From Rhizobium grahamii (GTDB taxonomy: Bacteria; Pseudomonadota; Alphaproteobacteria; Rhizobiales; Rhizobiaceae), in NCBI RefSeq assembly GCF_009498215.1, contig NZ_CP043499.1, positions 1,054,001 to 1,118,000 on the forward strand: a stretch of DNA of 64,000 nucleotides, written 5' to 3'. Below the pieces are notes generated by a model. The model did not search any database, had not been told where the DNA came from, and saw only the letters and a program-made list of their open reading frames with translations. Positions 63,720 through 64,000 of this stretch are shown here, in pieces (positions within the stretch are counted from its first letter, which is position 1; each line of letters starts with the position of its first letter). Made by a program: the position numbers and the translations under genes.

Positions 63720-64000
63720 TCACCTTGGATTGGGGATATACCCCCTACTCCCATCAAGGAGCGTCCTTGTGTAGGAATGCTGGACTCCACCCTCTAGTAG
63801 CTGCTCACGCGTTGCGATCTCCACGAAAACGCCATCCTGCATGACAGCCACGCGGTTGCAGAGATGCGCGATGACAGCCATGTCGTGGCTGACGAGAATG
63901 TAGGTCAGCTTCGATCGCTCTCGCAGATCCTTCAACAGATTGAGAATTTCGGCCTGGATGGAGACATCGAGCGCCGATGTCGGTTCGTCGAGCAAGAGAA
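63720..64000 (-). CDS. Oligopeptide/dipeptide-type ABC ATPase, C-terminal part (cut by window edge)
   Basis: The ~93 residues inside the window include Walker B (LLLDEPTSALDVSIQAEILN), the H-loop (ILVSHDMAVIAHLCNRVAVM) and a C-terminal segment EGGVQHSYTRTLL, which is typical of Dpp/Opp/App ATPases. The N-terminus lies beyond the right edge. Leftward, last gene of its unit as far as visible. Confidence 0.88.
   Translation of the reverse strand, partial: LLLDEPTSALDVSIQAEILNLLKDLRERSKLTYILVSHDMAVIAHLCNRVAVMQDGVFVEIATREQLLEGGVQHSYTRTLLDGSRGYIPNPR

Overview
The window looks like a stretch of a rhizobial (Rhizobiaceae, alphaproteobacterial) replicon, probably a megaplasmid, chromid or accessory chromosomal region. 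The basis is a FlgE of the rhizobial type, several FixJ/FixL-like two-component genes, a perfect FNR/FixK-type box, RepB/ParB-like partition remnants and GC-rich coding throughout. The species cannot be fixed from sequence alone.

Left part (1-26 kb): a dense sensory and redox region. It holds a partial receiver, a four-PAS histidine kinase, two LysR regulators, a nitroreductase, a mechanosensitive channel fused to a cyclic-nucleotide domain, a glutathione S-transferase, a CBS protein and WrbA. These are followed by a PAS kinase / FixJ-type regulator / single-receiver triad, a Met-rich cupredoxin under an anaerobox, a class III cyclase, a MocR regulator divergent from a cupin, and an OmpR-type regulator whose receiver has Glu in place of the phospho-acceptor Asp. 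Then come a Tat-exported hydrolase, two paralogous NmrA-like oxidoreductases flanking a FixJ-type regulator, and an exported alpha/beta hydrolase. A palindrome, AAAC-N4-GTTT, occurs in front of at least five of these units and suggests a local regulon.

Middle (26-35 kb): SDR enzymes, an isolated EF-hand/flgE pair, and a decaying zone. The decaying zone contains a frameshifted HD-domain gene, a MEKHLA (PAS-like) protein and two broken ParB/RepB-like genes. A cold-shock gene with a strong terminator closes it.

Right-centre (35-54 kb): the most striking locus. Five genes run leftward as a probable operon: a ~3450-residue secreted protein with two animal-type heme peroxidase domains and RTX blocks, a type I secretion ABC ATPase, a second RTX protein, an HlyD adaptor, and a NarL-type response regulator. 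A HisKA_3-type sensor kinase is divergent from it. A perfect 8+8 bp inverted repeat sits in the divergent promoter. No TolC-like gene is present, so the outer-membrane channel must be encoded elsewhere.

Right end (54-64 kb): a methyltransferase-like protein, a GGDEF-EAL protein, and a leftward catabolic operon (solute-binding protein, permease, ATPase, class V aminotransferase, dihydropyrimidinase-like hydrolase). A FadR-type GntR regulator is divergent, with tandem GGTC-T-RACC operators between. A peptide-ABC ATPase is cut by the window edge. I saw no rRNA, tRNA, CRISPR array or intact transposase.
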